A DNA stretch of 64,000 nt from CBDCFL01 sp965216135 (lineage in GTDB: Bacteria > Pseudomonadota > Alphaproteobacteria > Rhodobacterales > Rhodobacteraceae): positions 1 to 64,000 of the forward strand of contig CBDCFL010000017.1 of the NCBI GenBank assembly GCA_965216135.1. The letters run 5' to 3'. Below, piece after piece: positions 36,307 through 45,336 of the stretch (its first letter is position 1; each line of letters starts with the position of its first letter). The notes beneath the pieces are model-generated. The model had not been told where the DNA came from, did no database searches, and worked only from the letters and a program-made list of their open reading frames with translations. The position numbers were made by a program, and so were the translations under genes.

Positions 36307-36705
36307 GTGGCGATGATTGTTAGAACATTCGAGGAGCTTCAGGGGACGGAGCGGGCAGTGAAAGGCCAGGGTTTTGTGGCCACCCGCTATCTGGTCAAAG
36401 ACGACAAGATGGGATACACATTTTCCGAGGGCCATTGGGCTGCGGGATGCGAATTGGTGATCGAATACCCGCACCACCTGGAATCTTGCTATATTATCGA
36501 AGGCAGGGGAACGATTGAGATCTTGGAGACGGGAAAGGTCCATGACCTCGTTCCCGGCGTATTTTTCGCTTTCGACAAGAATGAGCGACATCGTTTCCGT
36601 GCAGAGGAAGCGATGCGTCTCGTCTGCGTATTAACGCCGGCCCTTGTTGGTCCTGAGGTTCACGATGAGCATGGCACTTATGCTCCTGCTCCGGGAGTGT
36701 CATGA
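36307..36705 (+). CDS. EctC-like cupin (solitary ectoine synthase homologue), Tyr ligand replaced
   Basis: 132 residues matching ectoine synthase along its length: MIVRTFEELQGTERAV, the cupin core EYPHHLESCYIIEGRGTIEI, GVFFAFDKNERHRF, and LVCVLTPALVGPEVHDEHGT. Against biochemically characterised EctC, the Glu (HHLE) and His (ERH) iron ligands are kept, but the Tyr of the DIYIL segment is Phe here. No ectA or ectB lies nearby, so this is a solitary EctC-type protein, perhaps acting on a different N-acyl diamino acid. A lysine-rich RBS is not obvious. Confidence 0.8.
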   Translation: MAMIVRTFEELQGTERAVKGQGFVATRYLVKDDKMGYTFSEGHWAAGCELVIEYPHHLESCYIIEGRGTIEILETGKVHDLVPGVFFAFDKNERHRFRAEEAMRLVCVLTPALVGPEVHDEHGTYAPAPGVS

Positions 36706-36774
36706 ACTCTGTGTATCTGGCCCCGCGCATGCGGGTTTCAGATATGGTCACGCGTTGAAGCGCTCTTCGAACAT

Positions 36775-36979
36775 GACTGGCCGGGATCACATCCAGCCGG
36801 TCCGAGACATCTTCACCGATCGCATGCAGGGCGCCGCCACAACCGCAGACGAGACTTTCCGGCTCGATCAATTCTTGGATGCGCGGCAGGTGAACGCTGG
36901 ACGCAGCCCCAGCCTCGATAGAAAACAGCTCTGCCACGGTTCTGTTGGAGTGGACAACAAAGTTGCTTCGATTTTCCAA
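36775..36979 (-). pseudogene. IS66 TnpC transposase fragment
   Basis: The minus strand reads VAELFSIEAGAASSVHLPRI, LVCGCGGALHAIGEDVSDRL and DVIPA, the zinc-finger-like linker of IS66 TnpC, then scrambled sequence. Neither the leucine-zipper nor the DDE part is present. Confidence 0.75.
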
Positions 36980-37029
36980 TATTTGAGGAATTGGCGGACA
37001 AAATCCCGACTCTCGCGTGCGATTTAGTT

Positions 37030-37261
37030 GTAAATATCTGAAATTACAGTGCTATACGTACTTTACCATTTGATATAAGTTCAAACTCATGGACCGCAGC
37101 ACCACCTTCGAAGCCCCGGACCCGGAACTCGTCGAGGCCATGCGCGACCGCGTAGTTCGGCGCAAACAACAGGACTACGGGTAGGACCAGGAACCGAGCT
37201 CACTTGGTGTCTCAACGCGTCTTAGAATGTCAGCCCGCCCGACCCATCTTCTAGAGCTACG
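37030..37261 (+). other. spacer with a 31-codon frame
   Basis: A short frame at 37089-37184 (MDRSTTFEAPDPELVEAMRD...RRKQQDYG, stop) is open but too short to assign. The rest is non-coding up to the IS630 remnant. Confidence 0.35.
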
Positions 37262-38300
37262 GACATTTATTCTGCAACATAGTTTGCAGCTCTGAAGTAG
37301 TTTTCGCACTCTTGAGGTTCGAATAGATCGCAGATGTCACCCACGGCTTCAGTCAGGGCATCAAATGTTCTGGCGGCCATCCTTCGCAGGTGGGCTTTGA
37401 GCTTGGAGAAGGCCATCTCGATCGGGTTCAGGTCGGGGCTGTATGGTGGCAAAAAGAGCATCCAGTTTCCCTGCGCCTTCAGCAACGCCTGCGCCCATGC
37501 GGACTTGTGTGAAGACAGGTTGTCGGCGATCACGACGTCACCGGGCTGAAGCGTCGGGGCGAGCTGTGTTTCGATATAGACATCGAAGGCAGCACGGTTC
37601 ATCGGGCCGTCAAGCAGCCAGGGAGCGGTCAACTCATCAACGCGCAGCCCTGCAATGAAGGTCTGGGTGCGCCAATGGCCGAAGGGGGCATCCGCTTCCA
37701 GACGCGCGCCGCAGGGAGATCTCCCGCGCAGGCGCGTGAGCTTGGTCGTCACCGCCGTTTCGTCGATAAAGACCAACCTGTGCGGCTCAAGTCGCATCCT
37801 CGGCTGGCGTCGGTGCCGCCACTCGTATCGCGCGGCGCGCACCCGCTTGCGCCGCCTCTCCGTTGCAATCAAGGATTTTTTTATATGTGTAACCGAGCCG
37901 GTGCTTGAGGAAGCGCGACAGCTCTGCCGGAGCGGCCCGCATATCGTGTTCCTGAATAAGCGCCTCGGCCAGTTCCGGCATCGTAATGTCTGGCCTGCGA
38001 TCCACTGTTGTCTTGAGAAACCCCGCAAACACTTCCAGTCTGCTGCTGCCTTTTGGTCGGCCCCGCTTGGCTGGTGCGATGGAACCCGTTTGTCGGCGGC
38101 GCTGCCTAATCCGCACGGCACTCGCCGCTGATATCCGAAACCGCCGCGCAGCTTCGTGACACGAATGGCCCTCTACGATGAACGCAAGAACCCGCTCACG
38201 CAGGTCCAGTGATAGTGTCTTGCCCATGATCCACCTCCAAATATGGTGAATCACAAATCAAGCCTTGTGGGAATCCCTTTGATTCAGAAATTCAATCCGA
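37262..38300 (-). mobile_element. IS630-family element ISd (ends approximate)
   Basis: Carries the two-frame transposase below. The outer ends are not resolved: the right flank has GGGAATCCCTTTGATTCAG, resembling sub-terminal sequence of ISa-c, while the left end near the TTTATTCTGCAA segment lacks a clear matching repeat. It truncates the nuclease-like remnant to its right. Confidence 0.7.
37267..38227 (-). pseudogene. IS630-family transposase in two frames
   Basis: The first frame (from 38227, MGKTLSLDLRERVLAF, HTH FRISAASAVRIRQRR) runs through GYTYKKILD; the second frame resumes as KKSLIATERRRKRVRAARYE and carries the catalytic core: LVFIDETAVTT (Asp), VVIADNLSSHKS (Asp), PPYSPDLNPIEMAFSKLK (Glu). 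The shift occurs at A7 (37875-37881), where A6 would keep the frame, so expression as one protein would need +1 shifting or transcript slippage. It may be programmed. Confidence 0.75.
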
Positions 38301-38679
38301 GGCTCTATCCTCCAACGACGCCTGAATTATGATTTCAGCACCGGACATCATGGCGGCATGTGTCGCTGAGACGGCTGTTGGTGTGACGTCGATCCCGTCG
38401 ATCTGAACCGCGATGACGCCTTGGGATTCCAGGTGATCGATGAATGCTTTCTCATGACGGTCACCGCGCTCTCGCAGGATTTCCAAAAGCGGGTCCCAAT
38501 GTTTGGGCTTTGCCAAGGCACCTTCTGCGACTTGCAGGTCCAGCTCCGTCTTGTTGATTGTTCCTTGCCATCTAGGACATCTGTTCCAATTTGCTCCCGG
38601 TGATGCCCCAGGCCCCCGGCGTGTGCATGTTTTCACGGTCAACCAATTCGATCACCTGATCGGCAAGAAAATCTGTTGT
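38301..38679 (-). pseudogene. remnant of a RecB-like nuclease (TM0106-type) N terminus
   Basis: The frame TTDFLADQVIELVDRENMHT...ITGSKLEQMS is continued in another frame by RWQGTINKTELDLQVAEG...LLEILRERGDRHEKAFIDHLESQG. The layout (short basic start, then DPLLxxLRERGxxHExxxxxxLxxxG) recalls TM0106-family nucleases. It is frameshifted, with ISc copy 2 upstream and ISd downstream cutting both ends. Identification is tentative. Confidence 0.4.
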
Positions 38680-38682
38680 GAT

Positions 38683-39841
38683 ACCAACGGCCCCCAGATT
38701 TGACTCAAGGGGATTCCCACGAGCGGCGTGATCTGATTCAGTGGCATCAAGGCAAGGGAGGCTTTGACGGCAGTAAGGATTACGCGCAAAGACAAGTCCG
38801 CAGGCGAGCTTCGCCAGGAAGCGGCGCGGTGCCGGGATGGGAAAGCGGCGCGACGGATGTTGGCGATTGCCCTGGTTCTGGATGGGGTTGACCGCAAGAC
38901 GGCGGCAGAAAACTGCGGCATGGATCGGCAGACGCTGCGGGATTGGGCCCACCGTTACAATGCGGAGGGCGTGTCGGGCCTGTTCAACCGTCGCCCGCCG
39001 GATCCACCCTGTCTGCTGAGCGCGGCACAGAAGGAGGAGTTGGCGGAAATGGTTCGGGCGGGTCCCGACCCCGAAACCGATGGGGTTGTGCGCTGGCGGC
39101 GCATTGATCTGAAACGCAAGATCGAAGAGCGCTTCGGCGTCACCATGCATGAGCGAACTGTTGGCAAACAATTGGCAAGCCTGGGCTTTCGGCGTCTGTC
39201 GGTGCGCCCGCAGCATCCGAAATCCGACCCGGATGCACAGGAGGCTTTTAAAAAAACTTCGCCGCAGAGGTAGAAGCAGCCTTGCCGGAAACAGCCCGCA
39301 GCAAGCCCCTGGAGATATGGTTTCAGGATGAAGCGCGGGTTGGCCAGCAGGGCACGCTCACCCGTATCTGGGCCGAGCGTGGAACACGCCCCCGTGCCCC
39401 GCGCGACACCCGCTATATCTGGAGCTACATTTTCGGCGCCGTCTGCCCGGAACGGGCTGAAGCGGCCGCTCTGATCATGCCACATGCCGACACACAGGCC
39501 ATGAGCGCGCATCTCGCCGAGATCGCTAAAACCGTCGCATCGGGCGCACATGCCCTTCTCATTCTGGATGGCGCTGGCTGGCACGGTTCGGCAGAGCTAG
39601 GAGGTACCCGACAACATCACCCTGCTCAAACTCCCGCCCTATTCCCCTGAACTCAACCCGATGGAAAATGTGTGGGCTTATCTGCGTGCCAACAAGCTCG
39701 CCATATCCGTCTTCGACAATAATGAGCAGATCGTCGACAGGTGTTGCGAAGCATGGAACTTCTTTGCAAACGACAAAACCGCAATCACGTCAATCACTAC
39801 CAGACAATGGGCCAAAACGGTCAACGACTAGGGCGTTGGTA
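38683..39841 (+). mobile_element. IS630-type element ISc, copy 2
   Basis: A 1159-bp element with ends TACCAACGGCCC / GGGCGTTGGTA, flanked by TGA (38680-38682 and 39842-39844). Nearly identical to copy 1 at 2160. Confidence 0.92.
38764..39831 (+). pseudogene. IS630-type transposase of ISc copy 2, three lesions
   Basis: As in copy 1, the frame is lost at the A7 run and again at GAGCTAGGAGG near 39600. In addition the start ATG of copy 1 is ACG here (38767-38769), leaving only an in-frame TTG. The element cannot make its own full transposase without recoding, so its movement must predate the damage or have been helped in trans. Confidence 0.85.
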
Positions 39842-39844
39842 TGA

Positions 39845-40478
39845 GTTGTGTATCCCACTGTGCCCTAAATTCAGCAATCGACACACCCTGAGCAGCGGCA
39901 TAGGCTTCCGTCGCTATTTCACCGGTGCTTGTACCTACGATAAGTTGGAGCGGATAAACTGTGAAACAACGCAGACCCAATTTTCTCCGGTCGGATTCCT
40001 TTGACGCATAATTGGTTAGAAAATGCTGCATCCGTTTCGCCCCGGCATACCCACCTGAAAGCCATGAGCCGTTGATTGCGGCGCCGCCTGCGAATGTTAC
40101 GATCACGCTATCCTGAGCCATCGGCGTGGTTACGGCCGCTTTCAGAAATTCAAAAGTCGATTTTGTGTCGCCGTTCCAAGCGGCGCTAAAGCTCTCCCAA
40201 TCCTGATCGAAGAATGAACCCATCCTTGGAGTGATACCGCCAGCAAGCAGCAACAAGTCCGGCTGAATATCGGCGACCAAGCCATTCGCAATATCATTCG
40301 AGCCGTCCCCTACGACAATTTCTATAGCGGTGTTTTCCGCTTTCAATTTTCCGAGATCAGACGCCGTGCGCGCTACGGCGGTGACATCGGTTCCAGCGTC
40401 GGCCAGCTTCAATGCCAATGCGCGTCCTGTACCACGCCCTGCACCGATTATTAGCGCCTTGCTATATTGGGTTGTCAT
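39845..40478 (-). pseudogene. short-chain dehydrogenase/reductase, 3' end removed by ISc
   Basis: From MTTQYSKALIIGAGRGTGRA the protein shows the Rossmann GAGRGTG motif, LLLLAGGITPRMG (NAG-like segment), and a Y-x3-K-like SGGYAGAKRMQ. It reads into the IS at TQL, so the last residues are replaced by IPTP. About 211 residues remain of an SDR. An AAGGACG ribosome site precedes the ATG at 40478. It may still fold, but it is truncated relative to the family. Confidence 0.75.
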
Positions 40479-40929
40479 CTGTCGTCCTTTCACAGTGGTT
40501 ATGTAGGGAAGACACCTGAGGATGCAGAAAGGGTTCGCAGATGATGATTTTTTGCCGACATCGATGAAATCGTCGGCTGACACGGGGCATGATCGCTATG
40601 TGCTTGAATCAGGGAATGATGGTGCTTGATGGTCAGAAATGGGCTGAGAGCAGACCTTTTCGCCAATTCCGCCAGCGGCAGCTTTGTCCCGCCCTGCCGA
40701 CACAAACATAACGCGCGGCGAACGACCGCCTCCCACACATCGCGTCGAATGCTGCGCGGCTCGCCTGTTTGGCGGGTGGGGCGCGGGGCACCCAATCGCC
40801 GCGATTTCGCTGTGCGGTGGTTCGGCACGCATTGGCCCCCAACAAAGATTGCCCCGCTTGTCACAGCTTGCCGCATAGACTCGCCCTCTGCCTTGCGCTA
40901 TCGCACCGCCCAGATAACCGGGGGCGTCT
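40479..40929. other. gene-free stretch between the SDR gene and purM
   Basis: Several overlapping open frames exist on both strands, but none shows a convincing family. A minus-strand segment VRRALCLCRQGGTKLPLAEL...SALSPF is HTH-like and could be regulator debris. It should contain the purM promoter, which could not be singled out. It marks the return to core genes. Confidence 0.4.
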
Positions 40930-41976
40930 ATGAGCGACGGCAAGAACGGACTGACCTACGCGCAAGCGGGCGTCGATATTGACGCCGGAAATGCGCTGGT
41001 CGAGCGGATCAAACCGGCTGCCGAGCGAACAAACCGGCCCGGTGTTATGGCCGGGCTGGGCGGGTTCGGAGCGCTGTTTGACCTCAAAAACGCAGGCTTT
41101 AGCGATCCGGTTCTGGTGGCCGCCACCGATGGGGTCGGCACCAAGCTGAGGATTGCGATTGATACCGGAAATGTGGACACCATCGGCATTGATCTGGTCG
41201 CCATGTGCGTCAACGATCTGATCTGTCAGGGCGCGGAGCCTTTGTTTTTTTTGGATTATCTCGCCACCGGCAAGCTGGATGTTGACAGCGCCGCACGCAT
41301 TGTCGAGGGCATTGCCACAGGTTGCGCCGCGTCCGGTTGCGCCCTGATCGGCGGCGAGACCGCAGAAATGCCCGGCATGTATGCGCCCGGCGATCTCGAT
41401 CTGGCCGGATTTGCGGTGGGGGCTATGGAACGCGGCGGGGAATTGCCCAGGGCCGTGGCCGGGGGCGATGTGCTGCTGGGGCTGGCCAGCAACGGGGTGC
41501 ATTCCAACGGCTATTCGCTGGTGCGCCGGATCGTGGCAAATTCTGGTCTTGGCTGGGCAGACGGCGCGCCCTTTTCCGAAGGCACGCTGGGGCAGGCGCT
41601 GCTGGCGCCCACCCGGCTCTATGTCAAACCGGCACTGGCCGCGATCAGGGCGGGCGGTGTTCACGCGCTGGCCCATATCACCGGGGGCGGGATAACCGAG
41701 AACCTGCCGCGGGTGTTGCCGGAAGGTTTGGGGGCCGTGGTTGATCTGGGCGCCTGGTCTTTGCCGCCGGTTTTCAAATGGCTGGCGTCTCAAGGCGGGC
41801 TGGATCAGGGCGAATTGCTGAAAACCTTCAACGCCGGGATCGGTATGGTGCTGGCGGTGGATCCCGCACGCGCCGACGAGATCGCCGGACTGCTTGGCGA
41901 TGCCGGTGAAAGCGTCCACCGCATCGGGCATGTGACCGCCGGTCAGGGAATTGGCTACACCGGATCGCTTGCGTGA
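40930..41976 (+). CDS. purM: phosphoribosylformylglycinamidine cyclo-ligase
   Basis: AIR synthetase of purine biosynthesis, 348 residues. TYAQAGVDIDAGNALVERIK at the N terminus, then DGVGTKLRIAIDTG, GIDLVAMCVNDLICQGAEPL (conserved ATP/FGAM loop), GGETAEMPGMYAPGDLDLAG and the C-terminal AHITGGGITENLPRVLPE. All core motifs are present. The GTGA overlap with purN couples the two genes. Confidence 0.96.
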   Translation: MSDGKNGLTYAQAGVDIDAGNALVERIKPAAERTNRPGVMAGLGGFGALFDLKNAGFSDPVLVAATDGVGTKLRIAIDTGNVDTIGIDLVAMCVNDLICQGAEPLFFLDYLATGKLDVDSAARIVEGIATGCAASGCALIGGETAEMPGMYAPGDLDLAGFAVGAMERGGELPRAVAGGDVLLGLASNGVHSNGYSLVRRIVANSGLGWADGAPFSEGTLGQALLAPTRLYVKPALAAIRAGGVHALAHITGGGITENLPRVLPEGLGAVVDLGAWSLPPVFKWLASQGGLDQGELLKTFNAGIGMVLAVDPARADEIAGLLGDAGESVHRIGHVTAGQGIGYTGSLA

Positions 41977-42560
41977 AGCGGGTCGCCATCCTGATTTCGG
42001 GCGGCGGATCGAACATGGTGGCGCTGGCCCGCAACATGGTGGGCGGCCATCCGGCGCGACCGGTTCTGGTTTTTTCAAACCGCCCGGATGCGGGTGGGCT
42101 GGACAAGGCAAAGGCGCTGGGGATTCCCACGGCTGTCGTCGATCACGCGACCTTTGGTGACGACCGCGCGGGCTTTGAGGCTGAGCTGGACAAGCACCTG
42201 ATCGGGGCAGCGGCGGAGGTGATTTGTCATGCCGGCTTCATGCGCATCCTGACGCGCGAATTCGTGGCGCGCTGGCAGGGCAGAATGCTGAATATCCATC
42301 CCTCACTTTTGCCCAAATATCCCGGCCTGAACACCCATGCCAGAGCCCTTGCCGCAGGCGATGAATATGCGGGATGTTCGGTTCATCAGGTCACCCAAGA
42401 GCTTGACGCCGGACCGCTGCTCGGTCAGGCGCGCGTCGCGGTTTTTCCGGGCGATACGCCGGAAATTCTCGCCGCCCGGGTGCTGGCAGTTGAACACAGA
42501 CTGTATCCTGCCGTTCTGAGGCATTTTATCGACGGCAGAAGTGAATTGCTGCGATTGTGA
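41973..42560 (+). CDS. purN: phosphoribosylglycinamide formyltransferase
   Basis: GAR transformylase, 195 residues, using 10-formyl-THF. VAILISGGGSNMVALARNM at the N terminus, the ICHAGFMRILTREFV region, catalytic N-x-H in LNIHPSLLPKYPGLNTHARA and the conserved Asp in TQELDAGPLLGQARV. GTG start within the purM stop. Confidence 0.96.
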   Translation: MKRVAILISGGGSNMVALARNMVGGHPARPVLVFSNRPDAGGLDKAKALGIPTAVVDHATFGDDRAGFEAELDKHLIGAAAEVICHAGFMRILTREFVARWQGRMLNIHPSLLPKYPGLNTHARALAAGDEYAGCSVHQVTQELDAGPLLGQARVAVFPGDTPEILAARVLAVEHRLYPAVLRHFIDGRSELLRL

Positions 42561-42625
42561 TGCTTTTCATTTGTGCGCTCATTGCCTATCAACGCAAAGA
42601 CAACTCACCAAGGCCCGTTTTCTGA

Positions 42626-43789
42626 ATGCACATGATTACGACAACGGATGCGCTTGCCGATTATTGCCGCCGCGCTGCAACATTTCCCTTTGTCACCGTC
42701 GATACCGAGTTTCTGCGCGAGCGGACCTATTATTCGCGCCTTTGCCTGGTGCAATTGGCCCTGCCATTCGATGGCCCCGAAGATGCGGTTCTGATCGACC
42801 CGCTGGCAGCTGATCTGTCGCTCGATCCGCTCTTTGATCTGATGCGCGAGCCTGCGGTGATCAAAGTATTTCATGCGGCGCGCCAGGATCTGGAGATTTT
42901 CTATATCGATGGCGGGGTCATCCCTGAACCGCTGTTTGATACGCAAGTTGCGGCCATGGTCTGCGGGTTTGGCGAGCAGGTGGGATATGAAACCCTGGTG
43001 CGCAAGATTGCCAATGCCAGCCTGGACAAGACCTCGCGCTTTACCGACTGGTCGCGGCGTCCTTTGAGCGATGCGCAAAAAACCTATGCGCTAGCGGATG
43101 TGACGCATTTGCGGGTGATATACCAAGAGCTGGTTCGCCAGATCGAGGCATCAGGGCGCACCAGCTGGGTTGACGAAGAGCTTGCGCCCCTGAGCGATGC
43201 GCAGCTTTATATCAACCGGCCCGAAGATGCCTGGCAACGGATCAAAACACGGACCGGATCGGGCAAATTTCTGGCGCTGGTGCGCGAACTGGCGCAGTTT
43301 CGCGAGCAATATGCGCAGACCAAAAACGTGCCGCGCAGCCGGGTGCTGAAAGACGAGGCGCTGATGGAGCTGGCCTCGAGCAAGCCCAAATCCATCGCCG
43401 ATCTGTCGCGTTCAAGGCTGTTGCTGCGCGAGGCCCGCAAGGGCGACATTGCCCAGGGTATCATTGCCGCGATCGCGCGTGGGTTGGACTGCGCGCCGGA
43501 AAACTACCCCAAGCCCAACAACAACCGGACCCATCTGCAGGTTAATTCGGCGCTGGCAGATATGCTGCGGGTCTTGCTGAAGGCCAAGTCCGAACATGCA
43601 AGTGTTGCCCAGCGGATGATTGCCAGCGCCGCCGATCTGGACGATCTGGCCGCTGGAAGGCGCGATATTCCGGCACTGGCTGGCTGGCGGCGCGAGGTCT
43701 TCGGCGACGATGCCTTGCGTCTTTGCGCCGGTGAGATCGGACTGGCGGCGCGCGACGGCAAGGTCGATGTCGTCGAATTGAGCGACTGA
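42626..43789 (+). CDS. rnd: ribonuclease D
   Basis: A 3'-5' exoribonuclease acting on tRNA precursors, 387 residues. The DEDDy exonuclease motifs are visible: VTVDTEFLRERTYY (Asp, Glu), VFHAARQDLEIFY (Asp) and YALADVTHLRVIY (Tyr-x3-Asp). An HRDC domain follows (roughly residues 210-290, FREQYAQTKNVPRSRVLKDE). Length and order are normal. Confidence 0.95.
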   Translation: MHMITTTDALADYCRRAATFPFVTVDTEFLRERTYYSRLCLVQLALPFDGPEDAVLIDPLAADLSLDPLFDLMREPAVIKVFHAARQDLEIFYIDGGVIPEPLFDTQVAAMVCGFGEQVGYETLVRKIANASLDKTSRFTDWSRRPLSDAQKTYALADVTHLRVIYQELVRQIEASGRTSWVDEELAPLSDAQLYINRPEDAWQRIKTRTGSGKFLALVRELAQFREQYAQTKNVPRSRVLKDEALMELASSKPKSIADLSRSRLLLREARKGDIAQGIIAAIARGLDCAPENYPKPNNNRTHLQVNSALADMLRVLLKAKSEHASVAQRMIASAADLDDLAAGRRDIPALAGWRREVFGDDALRLCAGEIGLAARDGKVDVVELSD

Positions 43790-43873
43790 GTGAGCAGGTC
43801 GCGATCCCGGTTCTTTGGTTGATGCGGTGCACCGGATAATTTAGCTTTGAACGGTAATTGAATGGAGGGCGCC

Positions 43874-45280
43874 ATGGCCGCCAAATCCTTTGACATGATC
43901 GTAATCGGAGCCGGACCCGGCGGGTACGTGGCTGCCATTCGCGGCGCGCAACTGGGGATGAGCGTGGCCTGCGTCGAGCGCGAGCATCTGGGCGGGATTT
44001 GCCTCAACTGGGGCTGCATTCCGACCAAGGCGCTGCTGCGCTCGGCCGAAGTTCTGCACCTGATGCACCGCGCCAAGGACTTTGGGCTTTCGGCCGATGG
44101 CGTTGGTTATGATCTGGACGCGGTGGTCCAACGCTCGCGCGGCGTGGCCAAGCAATTGTCCGGCGGGATCGGGCATTTGTTCAAGAAAAACAAGGTGACC
44201 AGCGTTATGGGCGCGGCGAAACTGGCGGGCAAGGGCCGGGTATCCGTGACCACCGACAAGGGGGTCGAGGAGTTGAGCGCGCCTACCATCGTGGTGGCCA
44301 CTGGCGCGCGGGCACGTGAATTGCCGGGGCTGGAAGCCGATGGCGATCTGGTCTGGACCTATAAACACGCGCTGCTGCCGCCGCGGATGCCGAAAAAACT
44401 GCTGGTGATCGGATCAGGTGCCATTGGCATTGAATTTGCCAGCTTTTACAACACGTTGGGGGCCGAAACGGTGGTTGTCGAGGTGTTGGACCGGGTGCTT
44501 CCGGTGGAAGACGCTGAGATCAGCGCATTGGCTAAAAAGGCGTTCACCAAACAGGGCATGAAGATCATGGAAAGTGCCATGGTCAAGCAGCTGGACCCCG
44601 AAGATTCAAAGTCCGGGGGCAAAGTGACGGCGCATATCGAGGTGGGCGGAAAGATCGAGAAACACGCGTTCGACACGGTGATTTCAGCGGTCGGCATCGT
44701 CGGCAATGTCGAGGGGCTGGGGCTTGAAGAGGCGGGCGTCAAAGTGGACCGCACCCATGTGGTGACCGACGCCTATTGCCGCACCGGCGTGGACGGGCTT
44801 TATGCCATCGGTGATGTCGCCGGGGCACCCTGGCTGGCGCATAAGGCCAGCCACGAGGGCGTGATGGTGGCCGAGATGATCAAGGGAATGCACGCCCATG
44901 CCGTGAGGCCCGAAAGCATCGCCGGGTGCACCTATTGCCAGCCGCAAATTGCTTCAGTTGGATATTCCGAGGCGAAAGCCAAGGACCTCGGGTATGAGGT
45001 GAAGGTCGGCAAGTTCCGGTTCATCGGCAACGGCAAGGCGATCGCCTTGGGCGAGGCGGAAGGCATGATCAAAACCGTGTTCGACGCCAAGACCGGCGAG
45101 CTGTTGGGGGCCCATATGATCGGCGCGGAAGTCACCGAACTGATCCAGGGCTATGTTGTCGGCCGTCAGTTGGAAACCACTGAGGCCGACCTGATGAACA
45201 CCGTCTTCCCACATCCCACATTGAGCGAAATGATGCACGAAAGCGTTCTGGACGCCTACGGGCGGGCCCTGCATTTCTAG
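43874..45280 (+). CDS. lpdA: dihydrolipoyl dehydrogenase
   Basis: E3 subunit of 2-oxo-acid dehydrogenase complexes, 468 residues. IVIGAGPGGYVAAIRGAQLG binds FAD, GGICLNWGCIPTKALL holds the redox-active CxxxxC pair, VIGSGAIGIEFASFYNTLG binds NAD, YAIGDVAGAPWLAHKA is the second FAD motif and HPTLSEMMHESVLDA carries the catalytic His-Glu pair. The ATG at 43874, 5 bp after GGAGG, was preferred to the ATG at 43862. Confidence 0.96.
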   Translation: MAAKSFDMIVIGAGPGGYVAAIRGAQLGMSVACVEREHLGGICLNWGCIPTKALLRSAEVLHLMHRAKDFGLSADGVGYDLDAVVQRSRGVAKQLSGGIGHLFKKNKVTSVMGAAKLAGKGRVSVTTDKGVEELSAPTIVVATGARARELPGLEADGDLVWTYKHALLPPRMPKKLLVIGSGAIGIEFASFYNTLGAETVVVEVLDRVLPVEDAEISALAKKAFTKQGMKIMESAMVKQLDPEDSKSGGKVTAHIEVGGKIEKHAFDTVISAVGIVGNVEGLGLEEAGVKVDRTHVVTDAYCRTGVDGLYAIGDVAGAPWLAHKASHEGVMVAEMIKGMHAHAVRPESIAGCTYCQPQIASVGYSEAKAKDLGYEVKVGKFRFIGNGKAIALGEAEGMIKTVFDAKTGELLGAHMIGAEVTELIQGYVVGRQLETTEADLMNTVFPHPTLSEMMHESVLDAYGRALHF

Positions 45281-45336
45281 TGGCACTGCGTGCAGCCGCC
45301 TCCGGCGGGAGTATTTCCACCAGGAAAAGCATGTAA

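Noticed and set aside
40596..40876. Ada-like methyltransferase/regulator remnant upstream of purM
   Set aside because: Only a vague HTH-like stretch; the zinc cysteines and methyl-acceptor motif are absent in any frame.
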